Under the pieces are notes generated by a model that was not told the origin of the DNA, ran no database searches, and was given only the letters and a program-made list of their open reading frames with translations. Both the position numbers and the translations under genes were made by a program. Shown one piece after another: positions 38,901 to 50,300 of a stretch of 64,000 nucleotides of DNA; within the stretch, counting starts at the first letter, position 1; each line of letters starts with the position of its first letter. The stretch is from Paragordius varius (taxonomy: Eukaryota > Nematomorpha): assembly GCA_964247055.1 (NCBI GenBank), contig OZ176050.1, positions 6,076,001 through 6,140,000 of the forward strand, in the 5' to 3' direction.

Positions 38901-40416
38901 CTTAGCCTATCAGATTATTCTAGGAATCAAGCGTTACAAACTCTTCGTGTTTTAGCGGATAGATTGGATTCCGTTGGATTAGATCTGTTATGTTCCCTTT
39001 TAAACTATGATCCTCGGGCACGGGTTTCAGCTTATTCTGGCATTCGACATGCATATTTTACGCGTACGCTTCCAGAAAGAATTTATTCTTTGCCAGATAG
39101 TATATTTTACAAATTTTATATAACGCATTAAATATATATCTTTGCTTAAAATGCATAGTTAAAGAGTTCTTTATTATCATGTAATCATTGTAAATGATTA
39201 ATACTACATATAAAATTATATATTTTATTCAATATTAGCTGCATCAATATTTGTGATACCATCCATAAAACTAGCCAAAATTCCTCCATCATCTAAGTCA
39301 ATGTCAACGCTTACAAGTTTTATTTTTATCTCTTATGACATCATAATTTTATATCAGGGCTTCAAACAGGTTATAAAAAGGTTGAACCGGAACCGCAATG
39401 GTTTCTCGACGGTTGGAACAGGAACCTGCCTGGTTCCTTAAGTTATGAACGCGGGCCGGTTCCTGCCTAACGGAAATGACTCCTGCTAAAATCTCAGGAA
39501 CTGGGTTCCGGTTCGAAGCCCAGTGATAAATATTTCTTTTAATATATTTTTTTTAATCAAGTTAAACAAAGAAGACAAAGTTTACTGTGATTTGTTTCTA
39601 ATCAGAGATGGTACACTAAACAATCATTTAAAGATAGGATTATAGAAAATTTGTTTACAGAGTTTTTTTGGTTCATAATATTGCCCATACAACAATAATC
39701 ATTGCTGCATTTATATCTTTGCAATTTCTGAAAAAAAGCACGAATGCACACATTATTTTATTTATTAAATAGTATTGGTTTATTCGCTTTTTTATGATTT
39801 TTACAATTTATATAGATATCTTCATAATTCTACATGTTAAAAATATATCCTAATTATTTTGTTTAATAATTATTTTTTTACAAAATGTAATACAATTTAT
39901 ATTCTATGCTTTATTGTACCCAAAAATCTGTTTTACATTTTTAACGTTTGATATTGCTATTTGATATATATTTTTTAATTATCTGAAAAATGGATTTAAT
40001 ACAATATTTTGAATCTCCTCAAAAGACTAATTAATTCTTATAATCACTTAAAACACTTGATTATTTTTTTCACATTCACACAACACAGTTTTTAACTGGG
40101 GCTTTTGTATGGAGATCTTATTTAAAATTTTTAAAATCAATTGATTTTTTCCAATACAAAAACTCATAGTCGAATTTAATGATTGCATTAGTTATGGTAA
40201 ACTATTATTTATATTATATGAAAATAAATTATGGCAATATTCAATTTTATTTTTTTAAACCATCACACAGCGTCCAAATTTATTCTGACAGAACAGTGCT
40301 GGTATATGATGATTTTGGTTTTGGCCTATACGAGTGATTTAATATGTTATTTACACTTCTCTGGAGCTGTTCCATATCGGATAAATGGCAATATTTGCGC
40401 ACATTTTTTAAAATAA
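32264..40416 (+). CDS. PCTAIRE-type cyclin-dependent kinase (CDK16/17/18)
   Basis: Exons: 32264-32639, 32663-33795, 35924-36106, 36501-36615, 36905-36999, 37137-37199, 37289-37412, 37800-37920, 38210-38469, 38650-39099, 39239-39316, then a less certain 40271-40416. Phases agree throughout. A Ser/Asn-rich N-terminal half of about 500 residues precedes [17 protein letters not shown] and [11 protein letters not shown], as in CDK17. The kinase domain shows [33 protein letters not shown] (helix C with PCTAIRE), [47 protein letters not shown] and [28 protein letters not shown] matches the vertebrate LPESVSIFSLKEIQLQK. PCTAIRE kinases are brain- and testis-enriched CDKs activated by cyclin Y and membrane-linked. 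The usual GTP-x-x-WPG segment after VED-x-LKLI is absent. The start could be 32240 or 32264. The terminal exon could instead begin at 40502 or 40508, both also phase-compatible. Confidence 0.9.
32640..32662 (+). other. 23-nt ultra-short intron in the PCTAIRE gene
   Basis: Begins GTATAG and ends TTTTAG. The open frames on its two sides (ending GAEYK and resuming [20 protein letters not shown]) are in different frames, and removing exactly 23 nt joins them. A TAA inside it would otherwise end translation. Confidence 0.75.
33796..35923 (+). other. Large PCTAIRE intron
   Basis: Starts GTAAATA and ends with a long (TA)n run (about 35879-35908) followed by TTTAATGTAG. No repeat partner or nested gene is seen. 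Confidence 0.6.
39355..39523. mobile_element. Small hAT-like MITE in unit 1
   Basis: A 169-bp element with inverted ends (CAGGGCTTCAAAC at the left, GGTTCGAAGCCCAG at the right) and an interior full of GGTTCC and CCGGAACC motifs. It follows the last firmly assigned PCTAIRE exon. Target duplication is no longer visible here but is seen in the unit 2 copy. Confidence 0.7.
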
Positions 40417-41170
40417 TTTTTTTTGGAAATAAAAGCCTTATCCAAAATATATGATAAAATACATATAATACAAAACAATATTCTTATAAAATTTTATTTT
40501 AGTTGTAGGTTCTAATACGGACTATATCGAAATAAAGGTAAAAATGCCGAGAATGCGCAATAAATTTTTTAAATATATGCTAAATTTTAATATCGAAAAG
40601 AGGGGCTATCAATTAAATTTAGTGTACTTCTTAAAAAATTGCTTTTTGATGAAAATTTAACCCAAATTTTATATCAAACTAGCTTTTGATATTCCAAAGC
40701 GGTAGATATGTCATCATCGAATTATATAAGAAAGTGTTTTTATAAATAAAGCATTTTTATACCGTTTCCATCATGCCTCAAAGTATTATGAAAGCGCTTC
40801 AACAAAATTATTTATTTTTTTTAAAAAAAGTATATATTTAAAAATTTAGTTGCTATCAACACTCTGCATATATTTAAAATTTTTATCGCGCAACTTCAGC
40901 ATTTTTGCTTTTTTAGAAAAGTGTTCGGTGCCTACATCTAAAAATTATATATTTTAAAATATATTGCTTTGCAATATGTAGTTAAAGATATATTTTAGTG
41001 ATATTTTTTAGAATTAACCTTTTAGTTTGTATTAACAAAGTTTAGTTTGAAAAATTGGCGCAATTTTTGCCATTTTTATGGAGAACTTACCACATACTTG
41101 AAAGGGCCAAAACCAACGAACCATCATAATCCTAATACATTTCCCTATCAACCGATTTTGGACGCAGTGT
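40271..41170 (+). other. Conserved block with candidate kinase 3' exons, unit 1
   Basis: The first about 520 nt around it (40081-40601) match unit 2 without a difference. It contains three exon-like stretches: 40271-40416 (acceptor CATCACACAG, TAA-terminated, phase-compatible with the exon ending at 39316), 40502/40508-40539 (TTATTTTAG|TTGTAG|GTTCTAATACGG, ending AAAG|GTAAAA, reading SNTDYIEIK) and about 41105-41168 (reading KGPKPTNHHNPNTFPYQPIL, ending in the strong donor GT|GTAAGT). Which of them are spliced to the kinase is undecided. Confidence 0.45.
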
Positions 41171-41814
41171 AAGTACATAGAAGACATATTTATTTGCACC
41201 AATGTCATAGATACTTTTTATGTTCATATTATATGTTGGGTAAAGAGTAGTATAAACGGTAATAAAGTTTTACCTCCCAATGTTATCCCTTATATTGCTT
41301 TAATTTCGATTTTTTAGCACACGTTGACATTTTTGAGTTTTTTTTACCCCAGAGTTTAAAGATGTGATTTCTCTTTTGAAAGAGGTTTTATCAAATTTTA
41401 ATTATCTAACCACCTTCTTCCTATATTAGATAAAAATCTATAATTTGTACAGTTTAAACTATAGTCCAATCGTTAGCTCCAAAACACGATCGAAGCAAAC
41501 GCTGATAATAAAATATATAAATATAAAATCTGGTAAAATGTTATTTGAATTTCAAAGATGTACGTTTGTTAATTATAATACATTTATTTGTGTCGAATTA
41601 TGGATTTAAAAAAATTCAAAAAGAGAAAATATGCGGCGAAAAAGCTTAAAATTTTGATTTAGTTAAAAAATTAGCATCAAGCTCCAAAAAGGTTAAAGAA
41701 ATCATATTTTTACATTTCCAATGCAAGCATTTTATAAGTTTGAATATTAATGGCCCTGGGGTGTAAAGCTAGAAAATCATCACGTGCAAAATTTGAAAAT
41801 GTCAATAGCTTGGA

Positions 41815-42010
41815 TACAACACATTGATTTTTGTATCCCGATAGAAACACGACTGTTTAAAATCAAATATTTTTAAATATATGGAACAAATGAAACCATA
41901 CAGAGTTTGCCCTTATTTAACATTAACGAACAAAAATAAAAAAAATATCATTACTTATTTTATGGATAAACCTTAAGGTAAATTAGGTCATCATCACATG
42001 TGGGCATAAA
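41815..42010. repeat. Fragment of TIR family 2, unit 1
   Basis: CTTGGATACAACACATTGAT, AAACCATACAGAG, TTATTTAACATTAACGAAC and CATGTGGGCA follow in the same order as in copy A at 28424. It is a decayed left part of that family. The same fragment occurs in unit 2 at about 52605-52800. Confidence 0.45.
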
Positions 42011-42256
42011 ATAAAACAAATTTTCTGGTTATTTCCTGGTGGATGTTTAACACTCCATTACCGTTTGGGATAGTAGTTTTATATCCCAGAGCCTAGGGAT
42101 TAAGCCGAATATAAAAATATGCTTTCTTTCATCTTTTATGCACATTATAATTTTTTAAAAAAACTGTAAAATTGTAAAAAAAATCCTCATCTCAAACTTT
42201 TTCGCCGTCTTTTTTCTATCGTTTTTAAATCGCTACAGCAACAGGCAAATAAATGT

Positions 42257-43236
42257 ATAGTATACTCAATATACATATTAAATTTTATTTTTTATAAATC
42301 CAGAGTGAGAGAGCCACTTTTGATTTGGACTCTGAGTATGCCCTTATTGTTTAAAATGGTATTTTATTTGTTAAAACTACGCATACTTGGTTGAAAATAT
42401 ATTTATTGCAGCAATCCATTATTGAAAATAACCATAATTGATAATTTTAAATATTTTTATTGTTGAAAACACCGATAATTGATTTTTATTAATAAAAACT
42501 ACCCACAAGTGATTGGGAAAAATATTTTGATTGTTAAAAATGCAAATACTTGATTGGGTAAAATATTTTAATTGTTGAGAAGTAGCGATTGAATAGGTGA
42601 AAAAACCCATATTTGATTGTGTTAAATATTTTGATTTTTGAAATAATTCACACTTTATAAGAAAAAATATTTTTATTGTTGGAAATACACTTGATTAGGT
42701 AAAGTATTAATGGGTAAAATATTTTTAGTGTTGAGAAGTAGCGATTGATTTCTGAAAATACCCATATTTGACTGTGTTAAATATTTAGATTGTTGAAAAT
42801 ACCCACACTTGATTGGGTAAAATATTTTAATTGTTAAGAAGTAGGAATTGATTGTTAAAAATATCCACACTTGATTTGTAAAATATTTTGTTTTTTGAAA
42901 ATACCTAGATTTGATTGTGAAAAGCAAAAAATGATAAGTTACCCAATTTTTGAGGGTTTTTGCCCCCTAAAACAAAAAGTATTGGATATTTTGAGTAAAT
43001 TTTTTTTATTTTGAAGATAAATTGGTAATCTCTTGTAAAAATACTTATGTAAGCCACATATTATTTGTTTACATATCGAAAAATATTTACAAACAAGAAA
43101 TTTTTGAATATGTCCAAATAAAAAGTCCAATATCTCGAAAACGAGCTGGGTAAGTAAAAAAAATTACGCAAATCTAATCACAATACCATAAAGAATCAAA
43201 TATTAAGAAAATAATCCAGAAAAAGTTGTGTCACAG
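42257..43236. repeat. Extra about 980-bp block in unit 1 with minisatellite
   Basis: Absent from unit 2, where AAATAAATGTATA runs directly into TTATGCTTAAA (about 53030-53050). Much of it (about 42380-42920) is a degenerate minisatellite with units around GATTGGGTAAAATATTTT and ATTGTTGAAAATACCCA. Several open minus-strand frames here are only translations of the repeat. I see neither inverted ends nor a target duplication, so either insertion in unit 1 or deletion from unit 2 could explain it. Confidence 0.75.
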
Positions 43237-44299
43237 TGTTATGCTTAAAAAATGTAAAAGACACTCCTCAACAAGGTTTTGCACCACCCCATTTTTTGCA
43301 TTTTCTGTTACCTAATTTCATTGAAAGGCCTAAAAAATATGAGGCCGCCAATAGCGTTTTTTTTAAATTTTAATTTTGAATTTTGTATTTAATTAACTGC
43401 CCAAAATCGCTGCCGAAGGTTTGTTATCCCTTTATCACGAGAAATACGTCTTATCAAGCGGATTTGTTATTTGACATAGAAATCAATATACAATAAATAA
43501 TTATCATTTATTGAATATATTAATTAAAAATTCTATGTATTATATAAAAGAGAATACGAAACTTTAAAAATATAGAATTAAAATAAATTGCTAAGAGCCA
43601 AAAGAGTATTAAAAAGGGGTAATGTAGGATGTGGTGTTATAGATCCGGGCGGCTTGCACCAATTCTGCGAAAATTCCCCAAGTAATCCTATACATATGCC
43701 AGATATGGCAAAGGGTATAGAATGGGGTGATCGCAAGCCCGGTAGGAGAGACCTGCAGATTATATAACATAGTTAACTTCAGCAAAATCCAGGGAAATTG
43801 ACATCTCAAATTAACCAATTCACAGAGTTAGACAAATTTTATTAAATAGGATAAGAAGATTAGATAAGTTCAAGTGATCATATTGTAGTTCATAAATTTA
43901 TGGTAGATATCCATCATCCAAGTAATAAAAGTGTATAAATTCAAATTATACCGCATCCAACTCGTATTCATTTTTTCTCCCTGATATGTAAATGACATAT
44001 TTATATTCGAGACAGAGATAACGCTTTAGTTAAGTTATATTTGATTTTCTGTCTATTTTCTCTTGTTTTTGAAAAATTGAAAAAAAGTGTAATATCTCAA
44101 AATTAGTATTAAGAGGATCAAAATTCTTATCAGATTCGGTTTTAGAATACTGAAAGCAGTCAAAATACAAAAATTTGAGTGTGGTGCTCGAAAAAGTCCA
44201 AATTTGTGGACTAGTGTAATTAACTTTAAAATGTAAAGTTACATTTTACCAGCAAAAATTTGACATATTTTGATTTAATAATCAGCTGTTGGCTTCAAT

Positions 44300-45105
44300 T
44301 GTTTTGAGATAAAACTACCCCAAGATGTAAATTAGGACAAAAAAGTGAAAAGGTCATGAAGTGCTAAATAAATCTTTAGCTTTACTTCTAGATAATAATA
44401 AAAGCACGATATTTTGCGAAATTTTAAATAAAAATGGCCTTAAAGTTATATACGGAACTTTTTTTGTAAAACTAAATTTTATTTAGATATTTTGGCTAAT
44501 AAGCATAAATTTAAATTGGCATTGTTTATTTCTGTAGTTTTTTAAAATATCAACTTTAATATTGTCTTGAGTATTTAGATATTTGAATCGAAGTGTTCAC
44601 AAAACTGTGAAATATAATGATTTCTAATACAGCAGAAGAATATTAGATCATTATTAACTACAATAATTCAAAACGGCGGTTTATTTAGAAGATTAAGCTC
44701 TGGGATGTAAAAGGAAAAAGGTTATGAAGTGTTATATTTTTCTTCTAATATGATAACAATTATATAAGTGAGGCAATTTATTTTATAGTTTTTAAAAAAA
44801 AGCTCCATGTCAAACTGCTTCAACGCCAATTTTATTTGACACATTTTTGCATATCGCGTTTTTTTAACGTTAAAAATTATAGAATAATTAGAGAAAGTCG
44901 GCTGTTTTGCAACTCTCTATTCAGACCATGCACACATGTCAAGTTGGCTAAATTTTTACTTTCAAGTTTATTCATAACTACCATTAAATAGAATATAAAT
45001 TATGTTTTAGTGCATCAAAGTAATAAGTACAAACTTTTGCAAAGGTTTTAATTTGTTGAAAGACAAGCCTGGGTCATAAACAACCCCAATCTGAATCAAA
45101 GGAGT
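44300..45105. mobile_element. TIR family 2, nested or decayed copies, unit 1
   Basis: 44440-44597 matches the right end of copy A (TTATTTAGATATTTTGGCTA and TATTTGAATCGAAGTGTT). 44760-45100 matches copy B (CCATGTCAAACTGCTTCAAC, GCACACATGTCAAGTTGGCT). It ends CCCCAATCTGAATCAAAGGA just before the ATG of the GPANK1-like gene. Confidence 0.6.
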
Positions 45106-45108
45106 TAA

Positions 45109-45862
45109 ATGAAATTGTATTTATATGAATGCATGAATAATTTGGGTGAATTAAGAAAATTTAATCGTCTGGTATTGATGACATGAAAACGCTTTCCAAA
45201 ACTTTAAAAGGTGGATTTTCAATAGACACCCAAGATTCATATGGATGGACGCTTTTGGCACATTCGATAGCCAAAATTTAATTATTGCCAAATTTCTTTT
45301 GGAACAAGGGGCAAATATTAATATAAAGTTCCACGGGCGTCCTATCATTCCCGATCTAATCAATAAATTTAACATAGATATTAGTCAGTTGTATGAACCA
45401 ACTCCACAAATTAAAAGTATAAATCATGAACTTCTCTTTAAAAAAGTTGATAATATTGACACAAACGATTTTTGCGCCGTTTGCCAACGAAAAACGAAAA
45501 ATCACACCCATAATGGATCAATTGTTCATTTGCTAAATCTCAAAAAGTTTGATAAAATGCATCCTTCATACCACATTGATCATTCAAACAAAGGCTTCCA
45601 AATGCTTTTACGAAAGGGCTGGAACCCAGATTTGGGTTTAGGCAAAAATAATCAAGGTCCATTATATCCCGTAACTCCAAACATGAAACCTGATAAAAAA
45701 GGCTTAGGATTCAATTATAACAAACGTAAAAGTAACAACACATTAACTAAAACCAAAACGAAAACAAGTCGTTTGCAAAACGATTCCACACCGTCTTGCA
45801 CAGATCTTCAAGATGACAACAAGTTTAAAGAAAAATATTATAGGCAACTTTTACGCGATTTG

Positions 45863-45865
<3 letters not shown>
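45109..45865 (+). pseudogene. GPANK1-like pseudogene (unit 1)
   Basis: Aligned to the intact copy at 54961, this copy has lost 13 nt after position 45180 (between two ATGA repeats) and 4 nt near 45275. The first loss shifts the frame and brings a TGA within two codons. The second does not restore it. The C-terminal 200 or so codons, including the G-patch region, remain open, and the sequence is otherwise nearly identical, so the break is recent relative to the duplication. A few amino-acid changes distinguish it (NYNKR against NNNKR near the end of the G-patch). A shortened product from an internal start at 45245 is conceivable but not supported. Confidence 0.85.

Positions 45866-45892
<27 letters not shown>
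45866..45892. repeat. (TA)n microsatellite
   Basis: A TA run directly after the pseudogene stop. The unit 2 counterpart after 55734 is much shorter, so this tract changed length after the duplication. Confidence 0.85.
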
Positions 45893-45893
<1 letters not shown>

Positions 45894-46551
45894 CAATTTA
45901 TTTGAATAACTTGTAATTTGGTATTACATAATCATTATTATATTATAGATTAAATAAATTTATATGTTATTACAAAATACTAAAATAGATTAATGATGGT
46001 AGTTTATATTTATATGATAGATTGATTGTAAAGATGGGCATTTTTTAAGGTTAGACATTGAATGCATTGAAGCAGTAGATATAAGTGAGATTTGCTAATT
46101 GCTTGGTTATGATCACATTTAACAAATAACGTAATATTACATGCAATAAAATTTGTAATTTAATCGCAAAGAGTATTTTAATTATTTAGTTATTTATATT
46201 AAAAAATATGGTTTATAAATCAATTTGATGGTGGCAATTTAAAATAACATGTTAGATATGAATCACGGCCTACATTTTTTGTGTTATATTGAATTTTCCC
46301 AAAGTGGTTAGCCTAAAAATATAAAAAAATATTTTAGTAATAAAGGAACGTTTTTTCCTTCATTTTTGTTAAATAAAATGTATCGTTTTAAGCAAAATGA
46401 GGAGTAAGATGTAAATGTAACTCAATAATATGTTTACAAAAAAAAATTAAGGTTAAGAAAAGTATGGCTAGTCCTTTTAAAAATATTTTTCACTCTTTTA
46501 ATTCTTACGTTTGACTTTTTAATATTGGTTTTTACTGTAATCTTATATTGT

Positions 46552-46742
46552 TTAGTCGTTATAAATGAGTGATGTTCGGCGAGATCCACATCCTTTCTCA
46601 GCGTCTGGGGGTACAGTTCCATCGCTCGGTGCGATATTGCTATCATTAATCATAGTGTCATATATGTCAGCTGCACTATCGAGACCGGTTGTAGCGGATA
46701 TTGTGTTTTCCGCCGATGTGGTCATCACACTCTTCCCAAAAC
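46552..46742 (-). pseudogene. Displaced copy of the NT5C2 terminal exon
   Basis: A minus-strand copy of the exon at 56402-56592, with the same acceptor (CTGTTAG|GTTTTGG) and the same end (RRTSLIYND, stop). I see one substitution between the two, silent in the NT5C2 frame (GCA/GCG). It was carried here by the tandem duplication. No upstream NT5C2 exons precede it in this unit, so on its own it cannot make the enzyme. It could serve only as an alternative last exon reached by long read-through and splicing. Confidence 0.8.
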
Positions 46743-47344
46743 CTAACAGTTTAAAAATTAATTTATTACGGATGGTACTTTAAACTATAGTGGTTTCCAC
46801 GAAATGAACTTTGGAAAATAAACAGTGTTAACTAATGAACTTATATTGATGATCATACATTGCTCCGCGATTTTTAAATAAGGTATTTTAGAGTTATAAT
46901 AATTGTTCAAAATCAAGTAAATCTTCCCACAATATAATTGTTTGAGTGCATTTTAAATCACTTAAAAACGGAAAATTGAAATTTATTTAAAAAATTAATT
47001 ATAATTTTTCTCAAAGTGCTTTTTTTGGTGTTAATGTTGTAATCAGTAAATTATGGATCGTCATATAAATTTTATTGATAATTTTTATTAGAAGAAGGAT
47101 TTTTTGAAATATACAACGATGATGATGAGATTTTGATCTTTTACCGACTAAATAGCTAAATCTCCAAAAACTATTATAAAAAGGCCTAGTCCTTTCAAAC
47201 TCTTTTTATAAGATCAATATGTTAAATAATTAACTTAATTTTTTTGCATATACATGCATTTGCATTTTAAAAGTTATTTAACTTTTATTTAAACGTTTTC
47301 TTATCTCATTTTGGTTGATCATAAATTTAATAAACGTTATATAG

Positions 47345-50300
47345 GGTACGTATGCTACAGTTTACAAAGGCAAGAGTCGGTTAACGAATACGTTTGTGGC
47401 TTTGAAAGAAATTCGTTTAGAATATGAGGAAGGTGCTCCTTGTACTGCTATTCGCGAAGGTATAATATTTGTTAAAAAACTCTATATAAAAATTGGCTTT
47501 ATTAGCTATTTTTGGAAATATAAATTTGATAATAAGTTTCCATATGTAATATTTTTTTTAAATTTTAAAAAATACAACTTTTAACTACACATATATAAAA
47601 TATTTAAGTTTTCTCACAGCATCTAAATTTTAATTCATGCAGAATTTTCCCGTTAATAAAATATTATTTTATACCTTTTATATTATACCGCGTTAATTAA
47701 TTTTTTATTGCTTTCATATATTTTATATGTTTTTAGTTTCCCTTTTAAAGAATTTGAAACACGCTAATATAGTGACGCTTCATGATATTGTCCACACATC
47801 TACTTCCCTTACTTTGGTTTTCGAATATTTGGTAATTTTTAAATCAATGAATCATACTCAGTATTTTGGTTTGAAAGATCTATATGTTGATATTCACATA
47901 TAGAAATAAAAAGTTTTAAATAATTTTATCATAATTTTTTATATATTAATATGTTTGTTTGTTTAAGGAACGCGATTTGAAACAATTTATGGAAGATGCC
48001 AATAATGTTATGGATTTGAATAATGTTAAGGTAGGAATTTATTATTAATATATATAAACGTGCGTTTTACTCTTTATATAAATTATGCTAATTAAATCTA
48101 ATTTTTTACACAGCTCTTTTTATTTCAACTCTTTCGTGGTTTGGAGTTTTGTCATCGAAAAAAGATTTTACACCGTGATTTGAAACCACAAAATTTACTT
48201 ATCAATCGAATTGGGGAACTTAAATTAGCCGATTTTGGTATTCTTATTATAAATATCTTGTGAGTGCCAAATTTTGGAGTCCGTTTGTATTTGGGAGACT
48301 CAATTTAAAATTTAAGAATAAAATATGTAGAAATTACGTAAATTAATTTAAAATATTTCTATGGTTTAAATTCATTCTACTTATTTTATATAAATTTTGA
48401 TTGTATTATATATTTTAAAAAGTTATAAAGCCAGAATACTTATAATCAGTTGTTTTTTGTTTGTTTTTCGGTTATTTTGCTTTTATACCGAATCAGTTAT
48501 CAATTTTTCTAAAATTTGAGTTTTCCAAAACGTACAAGGGGACTTCAAAATTTGTCACCCTATAAGTGAATATATATTGTCACTGTAATGTTAAGGGCTT
48601 GCTCGAGCGAAATCAATACCAACCAAAACATATTCAAACGAAGTGGTTACTTTGTGGTATCGACCACCCGAAGTTCTTATGGGATCAACTGAATACTCGA
48701 CCCCCATAGATATGTGGTATGATTTTTTTTGCATATATATTAACATATCACCGTATTTTCCAAATTTCGGGTTTTAAAATGTTGAATTTTGACATATTAT
48801 TGAAAACAATAAGATATAATTGTTAACTTTTGTATCCGAAAACGGAAAAAATATCACAAGAAATATCTATTAGTAATATCATTTTAGAATAAAATAGCCA
48901 AATACCTATTTATATATTTGTATATCATCGAATTGCGGCGCTTTCATGTACTAAATTTTAATAATTTGATAAAAAGTAAATTATTTATATAAATTCGTTA
49001 ACTTTCAAAGGGGTGTTGGATGCATTTTTTATGAAATGGTAACGGGATCTCCCTTATTTCCCGGATCAGCAGTTGAGGATCAATTAAAACTTATCCTTCA
49101 TTTCTACGATAATTCCTTTGATATTAAGCAAAAGCTACCGCCATCATTATCAACCCTAAATTTTGCGCAGTACCTAAATTCTTTCCCCAGCCTAATTTCA
49201 CAAAATAAACTATGTAGTCATAACAAGGAAACGAAAATGGATATGAATGGGTCATCCCCCAATCAAAATGGTATTTTTGAACTTTCATATAAATTTATTT
49301 ACTTTTATACTAGATTATATACTCAAACATTTTCGGGTAGATTCCAATTTGTAAATTTTTTTGTTTGGCTGAAAAATACAAAAAAAGTTTCGGATAACAA
49401 ATCTGTGCAAAAATGGTTTGACTGTATAACATAATTATGTCTAGGAACTGAACAACATGATATCATCACTGAAATTCAACAATACAATGGTGAGGAACAT
49501 GATGAAGATTCTGGCACATTGACAAAACATCAAACGCAAAGCCAATATCGGAACCAACGGAATAAACTTTCAGCGTCCAACTCATTGCAAACGGTTATAA
49601 CTAACAACAACTTTGATGACATTTCTCACAATACGACGACCATCATGGACAATTATTCATCCATAAATCTCTGTTCTATTACATCTTCCCCATCCCTTAG
49701 CCTATCAGATTATTCTAGGAATCAAGCGTTACAAACTCTTCGTGTTTTAGCGGATAGATTGGATTCCGTTGGATTAGATCTGTTATGTTCCCTTTTAAAC
49801 TATGATCCTCGGGCACGGGTTTCAGCTTATTCTGGCATTCGACATGCATATTTTACGCGTACGCTTCCAGAAAGAATTTATTCTTTGCCAGATAGTATAT
49901 TTTACAAATTTTATATAACGCATTAAATATATATCTTTGCTTAAAATGCATAGTTAAAGAGTTCTTTATTATCATGTAATCATTGTAAATGATTAATAGT
50001 AGGTAAAAAATTAAATATTATATTCAATATTAGCTGCATCAATATTTGTGATACCATCCATAAAACTAGCCAAACTTCCTCCATCATCTAAGTCAATGTC
50101 AACGCTTACAAGTTTTATTTTTATCTCTTATGACATTATAATTTTATATCAGGGCTTCAAACTGGTTATAAAAAGGTTGAACCGGAACCGCAATGGTTTC
50201 TGGACGGTTGGAACAGGACCTGTCTGGTTCCTAAGAAAATATGGATCCGGGCTGGTTCCTACAAAACGGAAATGACTCCTGCTAAAATCCCAGGAACCAG

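Larger units (their letters stand above)
36203..47018. repeat. Segmental duplication, unit 1
   Basis: First unit of a direct tandem duplication. It begins in the PCTAIRE intron 36107-36500 at CTTTTTTTGGTGTTAATG. It ends at ATAATTTTTCTCAAAGTG, where unit 2 starts again with CTTTTTTTGGTGTTAATG. Contents: PCTAIRE exons from GTYATVYKG onward, a small hAT-like MITE, a highly conserved block, a GPANK1-like pseudogene and a displaced NT5C2 terminal exon. It is 10,816 bp long, about 1 kb longer than unit 2, mainly because of extra sequence at about 42257-43236. Confidence 0.92.

Noticed and set aside
42419-43130. Series of minus-strand ORFs rich in Phe, Ile, Tyr
   Set aside because: They are translations of a degenerate minisatellite and AT-rich flank, with no preserved protein pattern.
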